DNA of 64,000 nucleotides from Catenaria anguillulae PL171 (taxonomy: Eukaryota > Blastocladiomycota > Blastocladiomycetes > Blastocladiales > Catenariaceae): positions 1 to 64,000 of the forward strand of contig MCFL01000106.1 of NCBI GenBank assembly GCA_002102555.1. Reading direction: 5' to 3'. This document shows, one piece after another, positions 42,717 through 53,565 of this stretch. A program made the translations under genes and the position numbers. The notes under the pieces were generated by a model that saw only the letters and a program-made list of their open reading frames with translations, was not told where the DNA came from and searched no databases. The first letter of the stretch is position 1; each line of letters begins with the position of its first letter.

Positions 42717-44710
42717 ATGTCACCAGCAACCTCATCCACACCTTCCTCGACCGTCAACGGCAGCACTCATGCCGCCTCGGCATCGCCATCACCAGCAGCA
42801 TCAGCGTCTTCCGAATCCCAGCGCATCACACTGTTCAAGGAGCAGTTGACGCCCGACGCAGGTGAGTACAGACGTGCATGCGTCCTTTCGCCCCTCTTAA
42901 CTCCATCATTCCCACCGGGCCGTTCGTGCAGTCATCAGATATGACTGCGGGCCACTCGAAATTGGCCGATCACCCGACTCTGTTTCGTGGGGACACGGCG
43001 ACACGGCAAGCTGCATGCATTTGCTTGCACTTGCACGTGGCCCGTCTCCATCGGCCAGTTTCCCTCGATTGCACGCTTGCTCTTACTCTTATTCTGTCCG
43101 CATTCATGTCGACCATCCCATGACCGCTCACTCACGCTCTTGGCATTACCCATGTATGATCCTCTACAGAGAAATCGGCCCTGCTCAACTGGGCTGGCAC
43201 CCGTGCCCTCGCGACGCTGTCGCAAGTCCGTTCGCCCACGTCGCTCGCCGAACTGCAACACCTCGTGCGCGCACACGACCACGTCCGCCCCGTGGGCTCT
43301 CGCCTGACATACGAAGCACTCACATGCATCGACCCAACACGGCCAAATGCCATCATGGTTGACCTGTCCAACCTGCACGGGCTCATTTCCATGACCGACA
43401 ATACAGCCACCTTCTGGGCAGGCACCTCCATCGACAAGGTGTCCGAGATCCTCAAGCAGCACGGCAAGTACATCAACTGCTCGCCGGGCGTCATTGGCGT
43501 GCAAACGCTAGCGGGCGCCATTGGCACGGGCACCCACGGCCAAGGGCTAGGACAATCGTTCTTGTGCGACATTGTCACTCGCGTCGAGCTCGTGCGCGCC
43601 GACGGATCGCTTGTTGTTATTGACGGCGACCAACACCCAGACCTACTCGATGCTGTCCGCATTCACCTTGGCCTGCTCGGGCTCGTCGTCAAGGTGACCA
43701 TTGAAACCCAGCCGCTGCGCATTCTCACGTGCACCAAGGCTACCATTGGCGTTGACGATTTCCTTTCGGGGTTCACGGACCTGAACCGCAAGGAGGAGTT
43801 TTGCAAAGCCTGGTGGTTCCCCGACACCAACCTCGTACACGTGTGGGCCGCGAGCCCCGCGGGCGCCAGCGAGATCGAGCGGTACCGCGCCAACGGCGAA
43901 CAGCTGACGGATGTGGAAGCGGCGGGCGACGAGGATCGGCTTGCAAGCACCATTTACGCGCTCGAGCAAAAGATGGCCAAGGACACGTTGCTCGACCCTG
44001 CACACGCCAAGTCGGCTGCATCGGCACCTGCCAATGGCGCGGGCCGCCAGCTCGAGACAGTCCAGCGCTTCAAGCGCGCCGTGTCGGTCACGGGCACCAT
44101 GCAGCAGATTTACATGAAGGGCATTCCCGTGCCGCAAATCAACTGCGAGATTGCCGTGCCGCTGTCGCAATTCCAAGCCGCCGTCCACGCACTCGCCAAC
44201 TGGCTCAAGACCACTAAGCACGAGCTGCACTACCCCTTCATTTTCCGCAACACGGGTGCGTCCCGCGCGTGGCTCGCACCGCACCGTGGCCAAGAGCTGT
44301 GCTACATTGGTTTCCTCGTGTACTTGTCTGCCGACGGCACCGCAAAGCCCGGGTCGCTCGAAATGATGCGCGAGATCCAGCAGGTGCTTGTGCCGCTTGG
44401 CGGCACCCCGCATTGGGGCAAGCACATGTGCTTGGACTTGTACAACATGCCGCGGCTGATCCCACGGATGACGGATTTCGTTCGCGTCATGCGTGCGTGG
44501 GATCCAAAGGGCAAGTGGCAGAACGAGTACACCCGCGACATGTTGAGTGACGCTGTGGCGGCCATGGAGGAGGAGGATCGCGCGCGCAAGGCGGCAGAGG
44601 TGGCCAGCGGGATGGTTGGGAAGATGGCCGAGGGCAAGGCCGTGGTTGTGTCACGGCGGGGGGAGAGCAGACATGTCGGAGAGTTCATGTCAATGCGTGC
44701 CAGGTTGTAA
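42717..44710 (+). CDS. Sugar-1,4-lactone oxidase/dehydrogenase (D-arabinono/L-gulono-lactone oxidase family)
   Basis: Exons 42717-42861 and 43170-44710, 561 aa; 308-bp intron, phase 1. The Ser/Ala-rich N-terminus is followed by KSALLNWAGTRALATLSQ. The FAD-binding PCMH domain (about 80-250) contains VRPVGSRLTY, FWAGTSIDKVSEILKQHGKY and GAIGTGTHGQGLGQ. The ALO-type C-terminal domain ends with the diagnostic GGTPHWGKHMCLDLYNM and KGKWQNEYTRDML. The family performs the last step of erythroascorbate/ascorbate synthesis. The His of the usual GSGHS flavinylation motif is replaced (GSRLT), as in plant galactonolactone dehydrogenase, which binds FAD non-covalently. No clear TM helix. An in-frame ATG at 42675 would add 14 residues. 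Confidence 0.85.
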
Positions 44711-45182
44711 ATTGAAAAGGTGACCTTTTGTGTATGTCGCGTACCTGATCGTATTGCTCTTCCCGACTTATCATTCAAGGATAGTAGTCTTGTTGTCTTT
44801 GTTTTTTACCCATTCCACCAAAGTCATCTTTTGCTTGCTTGCTTTCTACTATTTTTCGTTTGTATGCCTTTTCCTCCCCAGCTGTGCGCTCTGAATAGAT
44901 CCTAATACACGGACATGTGGGACGCAGTACTTTTAACTTTTCTTGATACCTCAGAACCAAATTATTTAACATGTTTCAAGACGCCTCGCGCCAATGAGCA
45001 GCACTCGGGAGCAGTGCCCTTCCTGCGCGACAAGCGAGCGGGAAAAAGAAGAAAGCAAATATGAATGATGCATGGTTCTGTACAAATTTCACAAACGATA
45101 CTGGGAAACCGAGGCTTTTGAGTTACACTGGCGACCCAGGATTATGACAGTCAATGAATTGCGGCACGAAATGAGCGACCGC
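44711..45182. other. Convergent intergenic spacer
   Basis: T-rich 3' UTR-like sequence after the oxidase stop, then mixed sequence up to the stop of the first I9 inhibitor gene. No coding region seen. Confidence 0.4.
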
Positions 45183-45718
45183 TTACTTGACAAACTTCTT
45201 TGCGGCAATGGACACGGTGCCGTCCGCCTCAATGAAATCCAAGTGCGGGTGGGCAGAGAGCGTGGCTGCCAATAGAAAGAGCGTTAGGAACCGAAACGAA
45301 GCGAGCCTTGGAGCCGGGGCAACGTACTAAAGTGGTTGTCAGGGACCGTGGCCGAGAACCCAAGAATGGTGGCTTCGTAACGGTGACCGACCTTGCCGCC
45401 TGTTTGTCATGCAGGAGCACGTTCGTGGTCAGTCTCGTACCATGCAGTCTAGTGCGAGACGTGCGGTGGTTCTGAGTCGTCGACCTCTGTCCTGCTCAAC
45501 AGAGGTGCCGGCGGGCAATGTGTCGGCTGAAGCAAGATTCTCGACACGGCGCAACGCCCGCCATTGACTGCTTCCACGTCCATGTCGAATGTCGATGCAA
45601 GCACAGCAAGGGTGCGGGATTGAAAAGTACCTTGCGATTCGAGATCACGCGCAGCCTGGTCAATGGCCTCCTTGGGGGTGCCCTGCTTGAAGACGACGAT
45701 GACTTGGGATGACGACAT
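45183..45718 (-). CDS. Proteinase B inhibitor-like protein (I9 propeptide fold), copy 1
   Basis: Exons 45718-45631, 45399-45328 and 45265-45183, 80 aa; introns 231 and 62 bp. The whole protein is one inhibitor-I9 domain: SSQVIVVFKQGTPKEAIDQA, GGKVGHRYEATILGFSATVP, LSAHPHLDFIEADGTVSIAA. This matches yeast Pbi2-type cytosolic inhibitors of vacuolar subtilase (proteinase B), which resemble a free-standing subtilisin propeptide. An in-frame ATG at 45805 would add 29 residues (MQLFSGLPSHVRTANLTRAL) that look like a mitochondrial or signal leader, so two isoforms are possible. A second, diverged copy lies about 0.6 kb upstream on the same strand. Confidence 0.8.
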
Positions 45719-46300
45719 GGTGGTTGTGGCAATGGCAAAGCTAGACAGGGCACGCGTGAGATTGGCCGTGCGAACGTGAGATGGGAGGCCAGAAAAGAGT
45801 TGCATGGTGTCGGTGTCGAGGTGGAATTGATGGGTGGAGTCATTGGGACACATACATGGTGTTGGGTTGGTGTGTGGTGTGATATTGCTTCGGGATTGAT
45901 TCTTTGAAGACTGTAAAGAGAGAAGGAGACTATACGAAGAGGCGTCGGCCATTTATACCCACGTCGCGCCAAAGGGTCGGGCCAATTGCCGGGTCATTTT
46001 TTTTGCAGTGAACGCGTTCAGGTTGGCTGCGTGTCTTCTTGGCAACTGAGCCATCTCGCAAAGTCATGGGTTCTTCCTTGACAAAAAGGCAGAAATTGGT
46101 TCATAGCGCAATGCCGAGTGTTGGTACTTACAAGTAAACGCAGAAAACAAAGAATACAAGGATCAAAATGTACAGTACAGTAAAACATCAATAGCGCGCC
46201 ACCATGGCCAAAAAAGGAGGGGGGGGGGGGGGGGGAGGGGTGACAGCCGGGTGCTCGTCTCGTTGGGTGGTCTGTCTCGAGACCAGGACCGACACATTGC
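45719..46300. other. Spacer between the two I9 genes
   Basis: Holds the promoter of copy 1 (TATA-like sequence near 45950-45957 on the minus strand), the 3' UTR of copy 2 and a 17-nt G run. No further gene. Confidence 0.4.
46219..46235 (+). repeat. 17-nt poly-G run
   Basis: Uninterrupted G17, followed by a and gggg, just downstream of the stop of the second I9 gene. On that gene's mRNA strand it is a C run in the 3' UTR. Confidence 0.85.
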
Positions 46301-46746
46301 TCACATGAGCTCCAACTTTGGCTGGACCGGCTCAATCATGCTCACCTTGTAGTTTGGCGTCACCTTTTCAACCAACGGATGGCCAAGCACGTTGTCTGTT
46401 CAAGTCGTACATTATGTGCCAAACCAGGCCGTCAGCACTCAATCCATAGGCAAACAGAAACAGAATAAGGAAACGAACCGAGATAGGTAGGCGGAATGTG
46501 TGCCGAGAAGCCGTGGTAAATGGTGTTGTAATGGAATGTGACCTTGCCGCCGTTGGCATTCACATCCTTAATCACATCGTAAATCACGTTGTCGGGGGTG
46601 TCCTTCTTGAACTGCACGAGCCAAGAGTTGGGGATGGCATCGTTATTTGCGCCGGCGCCAAGGTGCAGCTGGATGTGTTCAATTTGTTGGGCGAGGTTGG
46701 GGGCTGCGGCGGCAGTGCCAGCAGCGGTTGCGGGAACGTTGTTCAT
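46301..46746 (-). CDS. I9-type proteinase inhibitor-like protein, copy 2
   Basis: Exons 46746-46479 and 46395-46301, 120 aa; 83-bp intron with donor GTTCGT. The Ala/Asn-rich N-terminal 50 aa (MNNVPATAAGTAAAAP) has no equivalent in copy 1. It is followed by an I9-like domain: NSWLVQFKKDTPDNVIYDVI, GGKVTFHYNTIYHGFSAHIP and VLGHPLVEKVTPNYKVSMIE. The intron lies at the position of copy 1's second intron, supporting tandem duplication. Likely role: intracellular subtilase inhibitor or chaperone. The C-terminal residues that insert into the protease differ from copy 1. Confidence 0.72.
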
Positions 46747-47983
46747 GTTTCGATCGTCAGAGTCAGAGGTGGAAGTAGTGCTGGTGGAGGAGGGTTGCCT
46801 GCTCCGGGTTGAGCAATTGCGGTGGTGAGTGAGTAGAGGAGAGCAAGGTAGACGGCCCGGCAAGACACGGACATGTACATTTGAATTGAGGTTGACTTGG
46901 CGGCAAATGCAGATTGCACAGGCTTCAAGTATCTTTTCATGGCATTGGCATACCGACATATCGCTAATGCATTAGCGTCACCTGGTACGAGCATGACGTG
47001 TCGCCAGTCAACCTGCTTTGACTTGGCCGACCCAATCATGGCAGGCGAGGCCAGGCGGGTGGTTTTCCGCCTCAAGACCCGTGATGGTTCGGAATCCTGA
47101 CCCTGGTCAGGTGAACGCCACTCGAGTCTGCGATTGCTCTCGGCGTTTGCTGTCGAGAGCTCCGACGTTTATCCTTGTTGGCCGTGAAGGCTGTGAATCA
47201 AGGCAAGCCCTGGCCCAACACCACCGAGTCGAAATGTCTCACGGTCTCACACAACGTTGCATGCTGTGATCGCGCCGGGCAAGGCACTCGATGACATTCT
47301 TTATTCATGTTGGAAACCTTTCAAGGCAGAGAAGTCGATCTCAACTGCAGCGAGCTCCGCCCCATTTTAACCGAGATTTATTGGACTGTCGGTTGAACAG
47401 CTTCATCCATCAGTTCCTTGAACCAGCACAAGCCCTGCTATCGACGTGTTTTTAGCGACGCGAGCCTTCAACCCGCCCACAGTTCCCACTGATGAATGTC
47501 TCATCTCTCGCAAACAACCCACAGCAACAGGCAGCAAACAGGAGATCCGTTGCCCAGGGATAGATCAATTGGGCTCTTCCTTGATCTGGTCATGTGTCCA
47601 TGCGCAGCACGGGCTTGCTTGGAAAGCTAGTGTCATGTGTACCTGCACTGTTCGAATTCAGCGCCGGATCGAGCCACAACCAACCGCCGGCAAACCGCTG
47701 GCATTGACGCATTCATCAATTTGGGAACACTTCTTCATCAGTTGCAAGCAAGCACAACCACAACCCACCACAGCGTCAGTTTTTGGATCACCCGGCCCAA
47801 CGACTCCAGAGTCGTCCTGATGCTTGCCTCAAAAGGGAATGCCCTCCCCGTCGCCCGTTACTCAGCCCCTTCAAGCAAGGCCCAACTCCGTCCCATGCAC
47901 TTCTTGACGCTTCAAGACGGCCTGACCAGTTTACCGCAGCCCGTTCTCTGCCCACCTACGTCTCGATTGCTTCCTATACAGCC
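46747..47983. other. Intergenic between divergent I9 and permease genes
   Basis: About 1.2 kb, starts divergent. Only short motif-free ORFs. The frame of the permease gene is open upstream from 47783 but without transporter-like sequence, so this is taken as promoter and 5' UTR. Confidence 0.4.
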
Positions 47984-49640
47984 ATGACTGCCGCTTGCCA
48001 TGCCGCCGTCGAAAAGAGCCACAGCGATGTCGAGTCGTCTGGTAGCTCGATTCCCAACCACCTCAAGCCAACACTCAACGTCTTTCAAGGCGCTGCCTTG
48101 ATTGCCGGTGCTACTATCGGCTCAGGTCCGTCCACGGCTAGAGCTGCATTGCCATCGAATCGAGTTGGAGTTCATCCCGTCTCACACCACAATCGTTTAC
48201 CACAATCAATTAATAGGAGTCTACACCAACCCAGGCAAAGTGCTCGGCGTCATGGGCGCAACAGGTCCCTCGCTCTTTCTTTGGGTGCTTGCCGCTGTTG
48301 TTGCCTTTGTCGCCGCCATGAACTACGCCGAGCTCGGGTCTCGCATCACTCAATCAGGCGGTGACGCTCCGTACCTGGAATCTGCCTACCCACGGCCACG
48401 CAAGTTCCTCGCCGTCATCTTCTCCTGGACACGTGTGGTTCTTGTCAACCCAGGCTACAACTCGTCGCTGTCGTACATTGCAGCCACCTACTTGGCTGAG
48501 GCGTTCCCCGATGCACTTTCATCAACGACCAATTCGCTCCGTACCATCGCCACCATCATTCTTGTCGTGCAAACGCTCGCGTGTATCCCGTCCAACAATG
48601 TTGCAGGCAAGTTTGTCGCTGGCGTCACGGTCGTCTCTGTACTGTCGCTTGCTCTGTTTTGCATCACAGGCATGGGCGTGCTGGTCGGCATTGCGCCGTC
48701 GGTCCGCACACTTGACTCGTTCTCGTCCGAGCACTTGTTCAAGGGCACTACAAGCAACCCAGGTGAATGGGCCAATGCCCTGTTCAAGGTGCTGTGGGCT
48801 TTTGACGGATTTGCCAATCTTGCCAGTTCGCTCGGCGAACTGCGCAACCCGGAACGCAACATCAAGCGGGCAACCGTGCTCGGTATCGGAACCGTCACGT
48901 TCCTGTACCTGCTCGCCAACGTCACGTATCTCGTGTCTGTCCCCTTTGACTTGCTCGCAACACAAGGCGACAAGATTGCGTCCGTCTGGGCAGAGCGGGT
49001 GTTTGGCGCTGGCGGCCGTGTTGCCGTGACACTCATCATTGCCGTGTCTGTGCTTTCGTGCTGCTACGTGTGCTTGTTTTCGGCGTCGAGGATTGCACAG
49101 GCCACAGGCGAGTCGGCCATGATCTTCCCTCCGCGGTTCTTTGCGGCCTTGAACGGCAAGACGGGCACGCCCGTGAATGCGCTCATGGTGAACCTGATCA
49201 TGTCCATCGCATTGCTTTGGATTCCGCCCAACGACGATGTGTTCTGGTTTGTCATTAACCTTGTCAGTTATCCCACCTGGTACGCCTGCATGCCTTTTTC
49301 ATTCTCCTCCCATCCCCATGCATGCTTTTCGTGTTCTGACTCTTCCCCCCCTTCACAACATGCAATCACGTTAAGGTTCTTCTACGGCCTCACGTCCATC
49401 GCATTGCTCATCATCAAGCGCCGCGACGCAGCCAACGGCTACGCGGGCGTTACCATGCACCCGGCTGGTGCCGTGTTTGTGCTGCTCATGGCGCTGTTCC
49501 TGGTGGTATTCCCGTACTTTGACCCAACGCTCGTGCTGCCGTCGGCGCTCGCCTGGGTGTTTATGTTTTTGGGCATTCCGTCGTGGTTCTTGCTGATGCG
49601 GCAAGAGCGCATGGCAAAGGACGCCGTGTTGGCGCATTAG
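47984..49640 (+). CDS. APC-superfamily amino acid permease (LAT / methionine-permease-like)
   Basis: Exons 47984-48125, 48217-49279 and 49376-49640, 489 aa; introns 91 bp (donor GTCCGT) and 96 bp (in frame, no stop). About 12 hydrophobic segments. The first has the APC signature FQGAALIAGATIGSGVYTNP, whose GSG|VYTNP is joined exactly by splicing. Others include YAELGSRITQSGGDAPYLES, the TM6-region KVLWAFDGFANLASSLGELR and the end segments VFVLLMALFLVVFPYF. The motif pattern fits L-type/Mup1-like amino acid transporters with a proton- or exchange-coupled mechanism at the plasma membrane. Substrate cannot be read from sequence. Confidence 0.87.
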
Positions 49641-49974
49641 TCAAATCGGGAGGCGTGTCCGCTTTTTATTTTTGTTGGATCGAGAGGGGGGAGGGAGACC
49701 CGATTGTTTTTCTTCTGCTGGTGGATGGCATCCACGAGCGCTTTGTACAGTTACCCGCACATTGTCTTGCCTCCCTCGGTATTGCATGCATTGTACTGCA
49801 GATGCAGATTTGTAGAATTACATAACACTATGTATTACCCTTTTTTTTTGTTGCATGATTGATCAACCATCATCTCACACATTTCGAGTTTTTCGCCGCT
49901 CGTATTGTGGTTGAATCGATGACGACGGCCGCCTCGATGAAAACACTTTGCAATCGTCATGTGATACATGAATA
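49641..49974. other. Intergenic
   Basis: 3' UTR-like T-rich sequence of the permease gene (T9 at about 49841), then AT-rich. No coding signal. Confidence 0.4.
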
Positions 49975-50895
49975 TTCCATCCTCCACTCGAGCCATTCCG
50001 TGGCTGCCGCACAATGTCGCCGACCAGATCCTCGCTCATGCGATCCGATTCGCGGTCTGGACCAACCCAATCTGCCCCTTTAGGTCGATGCGCCCTCGCC
50101 TGGGAACACCTTGCAATGTGTGCCCGAACCCAACGACGCCGACGAACACTTGAGTGCCTCAATCGGCTACTGTCTGTTGGTCGCGCCCGACTTAGACTTG
50201 ACTCACCAAGTGGCCGTGGTGCATCATCCCGACAGGTCCTTGCTCGAGGCATGTGTCGACGGCCACTTGCCGTTGGTCTACCTGAAGTCAAGCGCAAGGG
50301 CATATGTGCTTGATTCTGAGTTGATGCAGTGCATCACAGAGGCCTCGGCCAATGTCCATGTGCATATCCATGATTTTGGAGAGCGGGCTCCGTATCATCA
50401 TATCCGTCCAAGACCTTGACCGCGCGTCACTTGCGTGTTGTTTGAACGTTTTTTTTTTTTTTTTTTTGGATTGGTTTTTGTCTCGAAAATCAGGACAAGT
50501 GTGGTGGTCGTCGCTCTCTCGTCGGTATTGATTTGCGAAACGTTGAGCGTTTTGACGCGCAAATCTTGGATTGGTGGAGGACGAGTGGGTTGATGGAGAA
50601 AATGCAGGACGTCGTTGATTTGCGTGACTCGGATGTGCACGTCGCACTTGGGGAAAGAGCCCGTACTCGTTCGAATTCGGTCCTCGCATCGTTTGCGTGG
50701 CGAACGAGGCATGGGTATGCCGTGCTCGCGAGCCATGCCAGGTCATCTTGAATACGCGGCCGCGAAGGGTCAGTTTGAGGTGGTTTGAGTAGATGTCATT
50801 GGTGGAGCTCCCACGACATGGCTGATTGATACGCTGGAAGAGTACGAGGGTCTGGAGCATATCATTGACTGGATGAGGTCGAGGATGAGGTGAGA
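49975..50895 (+). pseudogene. Decayed copy of the ankyrin-type repeat gene at 59-61 kb
   Basis: Pieces in three frames match the intact gene: LPHNVADQILAHAIRFA (intact copy LPHNVADLILAHAIRLA), then PEPNDADEHL, LLVAPDL, VVHHPDRSLLEACVDGHLPL, YVLDSELMQCITEASAN, AQILDWWRTSGLMEKM, and a C-terminal EHIIDWMRSRMR ending in a stop at the expected place. Frameshifts, an internal deletion of nearly all repeats and a T19 run break the reading frame. Only the start, one internal block and the end of the parent gene remain, so this is a non-functional relic of a duplication. Confidence 0.8.
50449..50467 (+). repeat. 19-nt poly-T run
   Basis: Uninterrupted T19 inside the ankyrin-type pseudogene, near where most of the repeat region has been lost. 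It might mark a deletion junction or an inserted tail. Confidence 0.8.
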
Positions 50896-51192
50896 CGGAT
50901 CCTTTTACTAGTGCATCCTTGTGCGAGCAAGCACTTCCTGTTGTCGCCGTTCCATTCCCATCGTTGAAAGTGCGAACCCAGAATGATCATTGCACGATCT
51001 GACGTGGTTGTTTCGCACGCCATTTCGTTCCTCTTAACCGATCGATTGTCAGTAGATTGCAGTTGAAGAAGACGAGACATTATAGTAAACATTCATGACA
51101 TTCAACCACAATACGTCTCGAATTACACACCGGCACACCGTTTACACCCTAGTATCATAAGTTCCACACCCATCGAACTTGAGAATGTATGC

Positions 51193-51689
51193 TTAGTCAG
51201 AACGAGTCCACGACGACGACTCGCGGGGAAGCGGGTAGACGGAGCCGAACATTCCCATTGCATCAACCATGCGGTTGCCCCAAATGCGGGACACGCGGGC
51301 ATCGCGGGTCATGGCGCCAAATTGCCACGTCTGGTAGATGTTGTTGCCCTGCATGTCCTTTTGCTTGAGCGTGACCGTGTTGCCTTCTTTGTCGGCTTCC
51401 CACTTGCCCGAACCCATGCAGTTGACGGCCGCGCACTTGAGGGCCGTCACGTAGGTGTAAGTGCCATCGGGCTTGAAGGTAATGGCCAAGTTGTGGGTTT
51501 GGTCGACCTTGTAGGTGGCCGGGAGAGGGAAGGGCAGGGAAGCTGGTGTGTTGACACGGCGGTTGCAAATGAGTTAGTGAAGTGTCGTGTGCGGTCACAC
51601 GGTGGCAGCAGAAAAAATGTGCACGGACCAGCCGAGACGGTGGTGGCCACAAGGGCGACGATGAGGACGAGAAGAGCGATCGGGTTCAT
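51193..51689 (-). CDS. Small secreted protein, left copy of an inverted duplication
   Basis: Exons 51689-51629 and 51542-51193, 136 aa; 86-bp intron (GTCCGT...CCAG). Clear signal peptide MNPIALLVLIVALVATTVSA. The mature part (about 116 aa) looks like a small beta-rich domain: LPFPLPATYKVDQTHNLAIT, FKPDGTYTYVTALKCAAVNC, GSGKWEADKEGNTVTLKQKD, YQTWQFGAMTRDARVSRIWG. Two Cys form a likely disulfide (CAAVNC). Its pattern vaguely recalls lipocalin-like domains, but I cannot assign a family. The protein appears identical to the right-hand copy, while the introns differ at a few sites. Confidence 0.8.
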
Positions 51690-51794
51690 GTTGAGGGTAG
51701 TGGTTGGGTCAGGCTGGGCTTGCGAATGGAATCGGAAGAGCTGAGGATGAGGAGCGATGGTAGTTGGGTTTGTGAGCCGGGGGATGCGGTTGCT

Positions 51795-51801
51795 CTTTAT
51801 A
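51795..51801 (-). promoter_or_regulatory. TATA box of the left secreted-protein gene (TATAAAG)
   Basis: Reads TATAAAG on the minus strand, about 106 bp before the ATG at 51689. It is conserved in the right-hand copy within a block running gcaaccgcatcccccggc. Confidence 0.65.
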
Positions 51802-51806
51802 CCTTG

Positions 51807-52789
51807 ACTTTGGATCGCCTTGGGGATCTCAGACTCCTCGACTCAGTGGCCACAGTTTTCTGCTGTGGTGTCTCTGACATCCGTCATACAGTCGCACTGC
51901 AAGACGTTGGCCGACGCTCGCACTAGTCGGAACACCATAACCGCGTGCCCGGTCGATTTGTCGAGTGGCCGTCGCCGGATGTTGACGGAATCCGCTCAAT
52001 CGCACAAATGAAGCCGAATGGTGTGAAACTTGCGGAAACTATTGCATTCCTACCATTCATGATTCATTAAATTGGGATCCACGATTGTTTATCCGACACG
52101 ATGTTGCTTGCGACTTGAATGCCCCACCAATTTGCTCGCAAGTCAGGCTCGTCCGCATTTGCCACAATCTGGAGATGCAACATTTACACGTACGTAGACA
52201 TGAAGTCTTGTCCATGTTTGTTGCATGATGCTGCGGTTGAACATAATACGGTTACAATATCCAGGGATTATTCGATTGCCAGCTACCGCCACAATTCCTG
52301 ATCAGTTTGCAAACTATTTATGTTTCAAGTGAGACATGATCTTCACCACCCACATCGGCACGACAACCTGGACCAGCCGCCACCAAATTCACCACGAGCA
52401 ACGTTGCGCTTTTCCGTACGGTGAAAAGAGAATATTGGGTTTTTCACTTATTACCTTTACACACCCTGTTTTGGTACCTCCCTGCGTGCTCAACCGATCA
52501 GTCGTGAAGTGCCTGCTTCGCGAGGTTCTTGCTAAGGAGCCAGTCTGCTGCCATGTTTAACCGGAAATGAATCAAAGATTTATGAGCGTCACTATTGGTT
52601 TCTCAAGTGCACCACCATAAGTATTTGTGCAAACCGTCCCAAATCAAGAGGTAGCGGACGGGAGGGCGCTTGAATCGCCAAACCCCTCGGAACTCAGCTT
52701 AGGTACCTGTAGGGTCTCTCATTCACTCTTCCAGATCCCCATGGCGTTCCTACTGCCGCTGTACATGATGAGGAGCATGGGGGTCCTTG
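51807..52789. other. Spacer of the inverted duplication
   Basis: About 980 bp between the two promoters. No coding region recognised. It contains one exact copy of the decamer CAAGTGAGAC (about 52326), which forms an inverted repeat in the B1/A1 promoter. Confidence 0.4.
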
Positions 52790-52795
52790 CCCAGG

Positions 52796-52802
52796 TATAA
52801 AG
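52796..52802 (+). promoter_or_regulatory. TATA box of the right secreted-protein gene (TATAAAG)
   Basis: TATAAAG about 106 bp upstream of the ATG at 52908. Same sequence context as in the left copy. Confidence 0.65.
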
Positions 52803-52907
52803 AGCAACCGCATCCCCCGGCTCACAAACCCAACTGCCATTGCTCCTCACCCTCAGCTCTTCCGATTCCATTCGCAAGCCCAGCCTGACCCAACCTCTAT
52901 CATCAAA

Positions 52908-53404
52908 ATGAACCCGATCGCTCTTCTCGTCCTTATCGTCGCCCTTGTGGCCACCACCGTCTCGGCTGGTCCGTGCACATATTTACTTCTGCCACCGCCT
53001 GCTCGCCCACGACACTTCACTAACTCATTTGCAACCGCCGTGTCAACACACCAGCTTCCCTGCCCTTCCCGCTCCCGGCCACCTACAAGGTCGACCAAAC
53101 CCACAACTTGGCCATTACCTTCAAGCCCGATGGCACTTACACCTACGTGACGGCCCTCAAGTGCGCGGCCGTCAACTGCATGGGTTCGGGCAAGTGGGAA
53201 GCCGACAAAGAAGGCAACACGGTCACGCTCAAGCAAAAGGACATGCAGGGCAACAACATCTACCAGACGTGGCAATTTGGCGCCATGACCCGCGATGCCC
53301 GCGTGTCCCGCATTTGGGGCAACCGCATGGTTGATGCAATGGGAATGTTCGGCTCCGTCTACCCGCTTCCCCGCGAGTCGTCGTCGTGGACTCGTTCTGA
53401 CTAA
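52908..53404 (+). CDS. Small secreted protein, right copy of an inverted duplication
   Basis: Exons 52908-52968 and 53055-53404, 136 aa; 86-bp intron, donor GTCCGT. Signal peptide MNPIALLVLIVALVATTVSA and mature domain as in the left copy. I see no amino-acid difference in the aligned exon 2 products. Splicing joins Ala to SLPFPLP at the predicted signal-peptide cleavage region. The 3' flank diverges right after the stop, so the duplication boundary lies there. Identical coding with conserved promoters suggests both copies are expressed, possibly for dosage. Function unknown. Confidence 0.8.
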
Positions 53405-53565
53405 GTTTGGACTGCGATGGGAGTGTGGGCGTGTTTCCTCATTGTGTTTGTGACTGTTGACTTTGAAGCGAAATGAATGTATACGATGATGGCGATGAGG
53501 AGAAAATACAGTGTGTCGCATTAGCACAGTCATAGTCTCTTCATCGAGGCGAGATGTTCCACATA

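Larger units (their letters stand above)
51193..53404. repeat. Inverted duplication: arms about 51193-51806 and 52790-53404
   Basis: Two arms of about 615 bp carry the secreted-protein gene, divergently oriented, with about 980 bp between. Similarity covers the promoter from a few bases upstream of the TATA box, the 5' UTR, both exons and the intron, and stops at the stop codon. Coding sequence appears identical at the protein level, so the event is recent or kept uniform by conversion. Confidence 0.85.
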
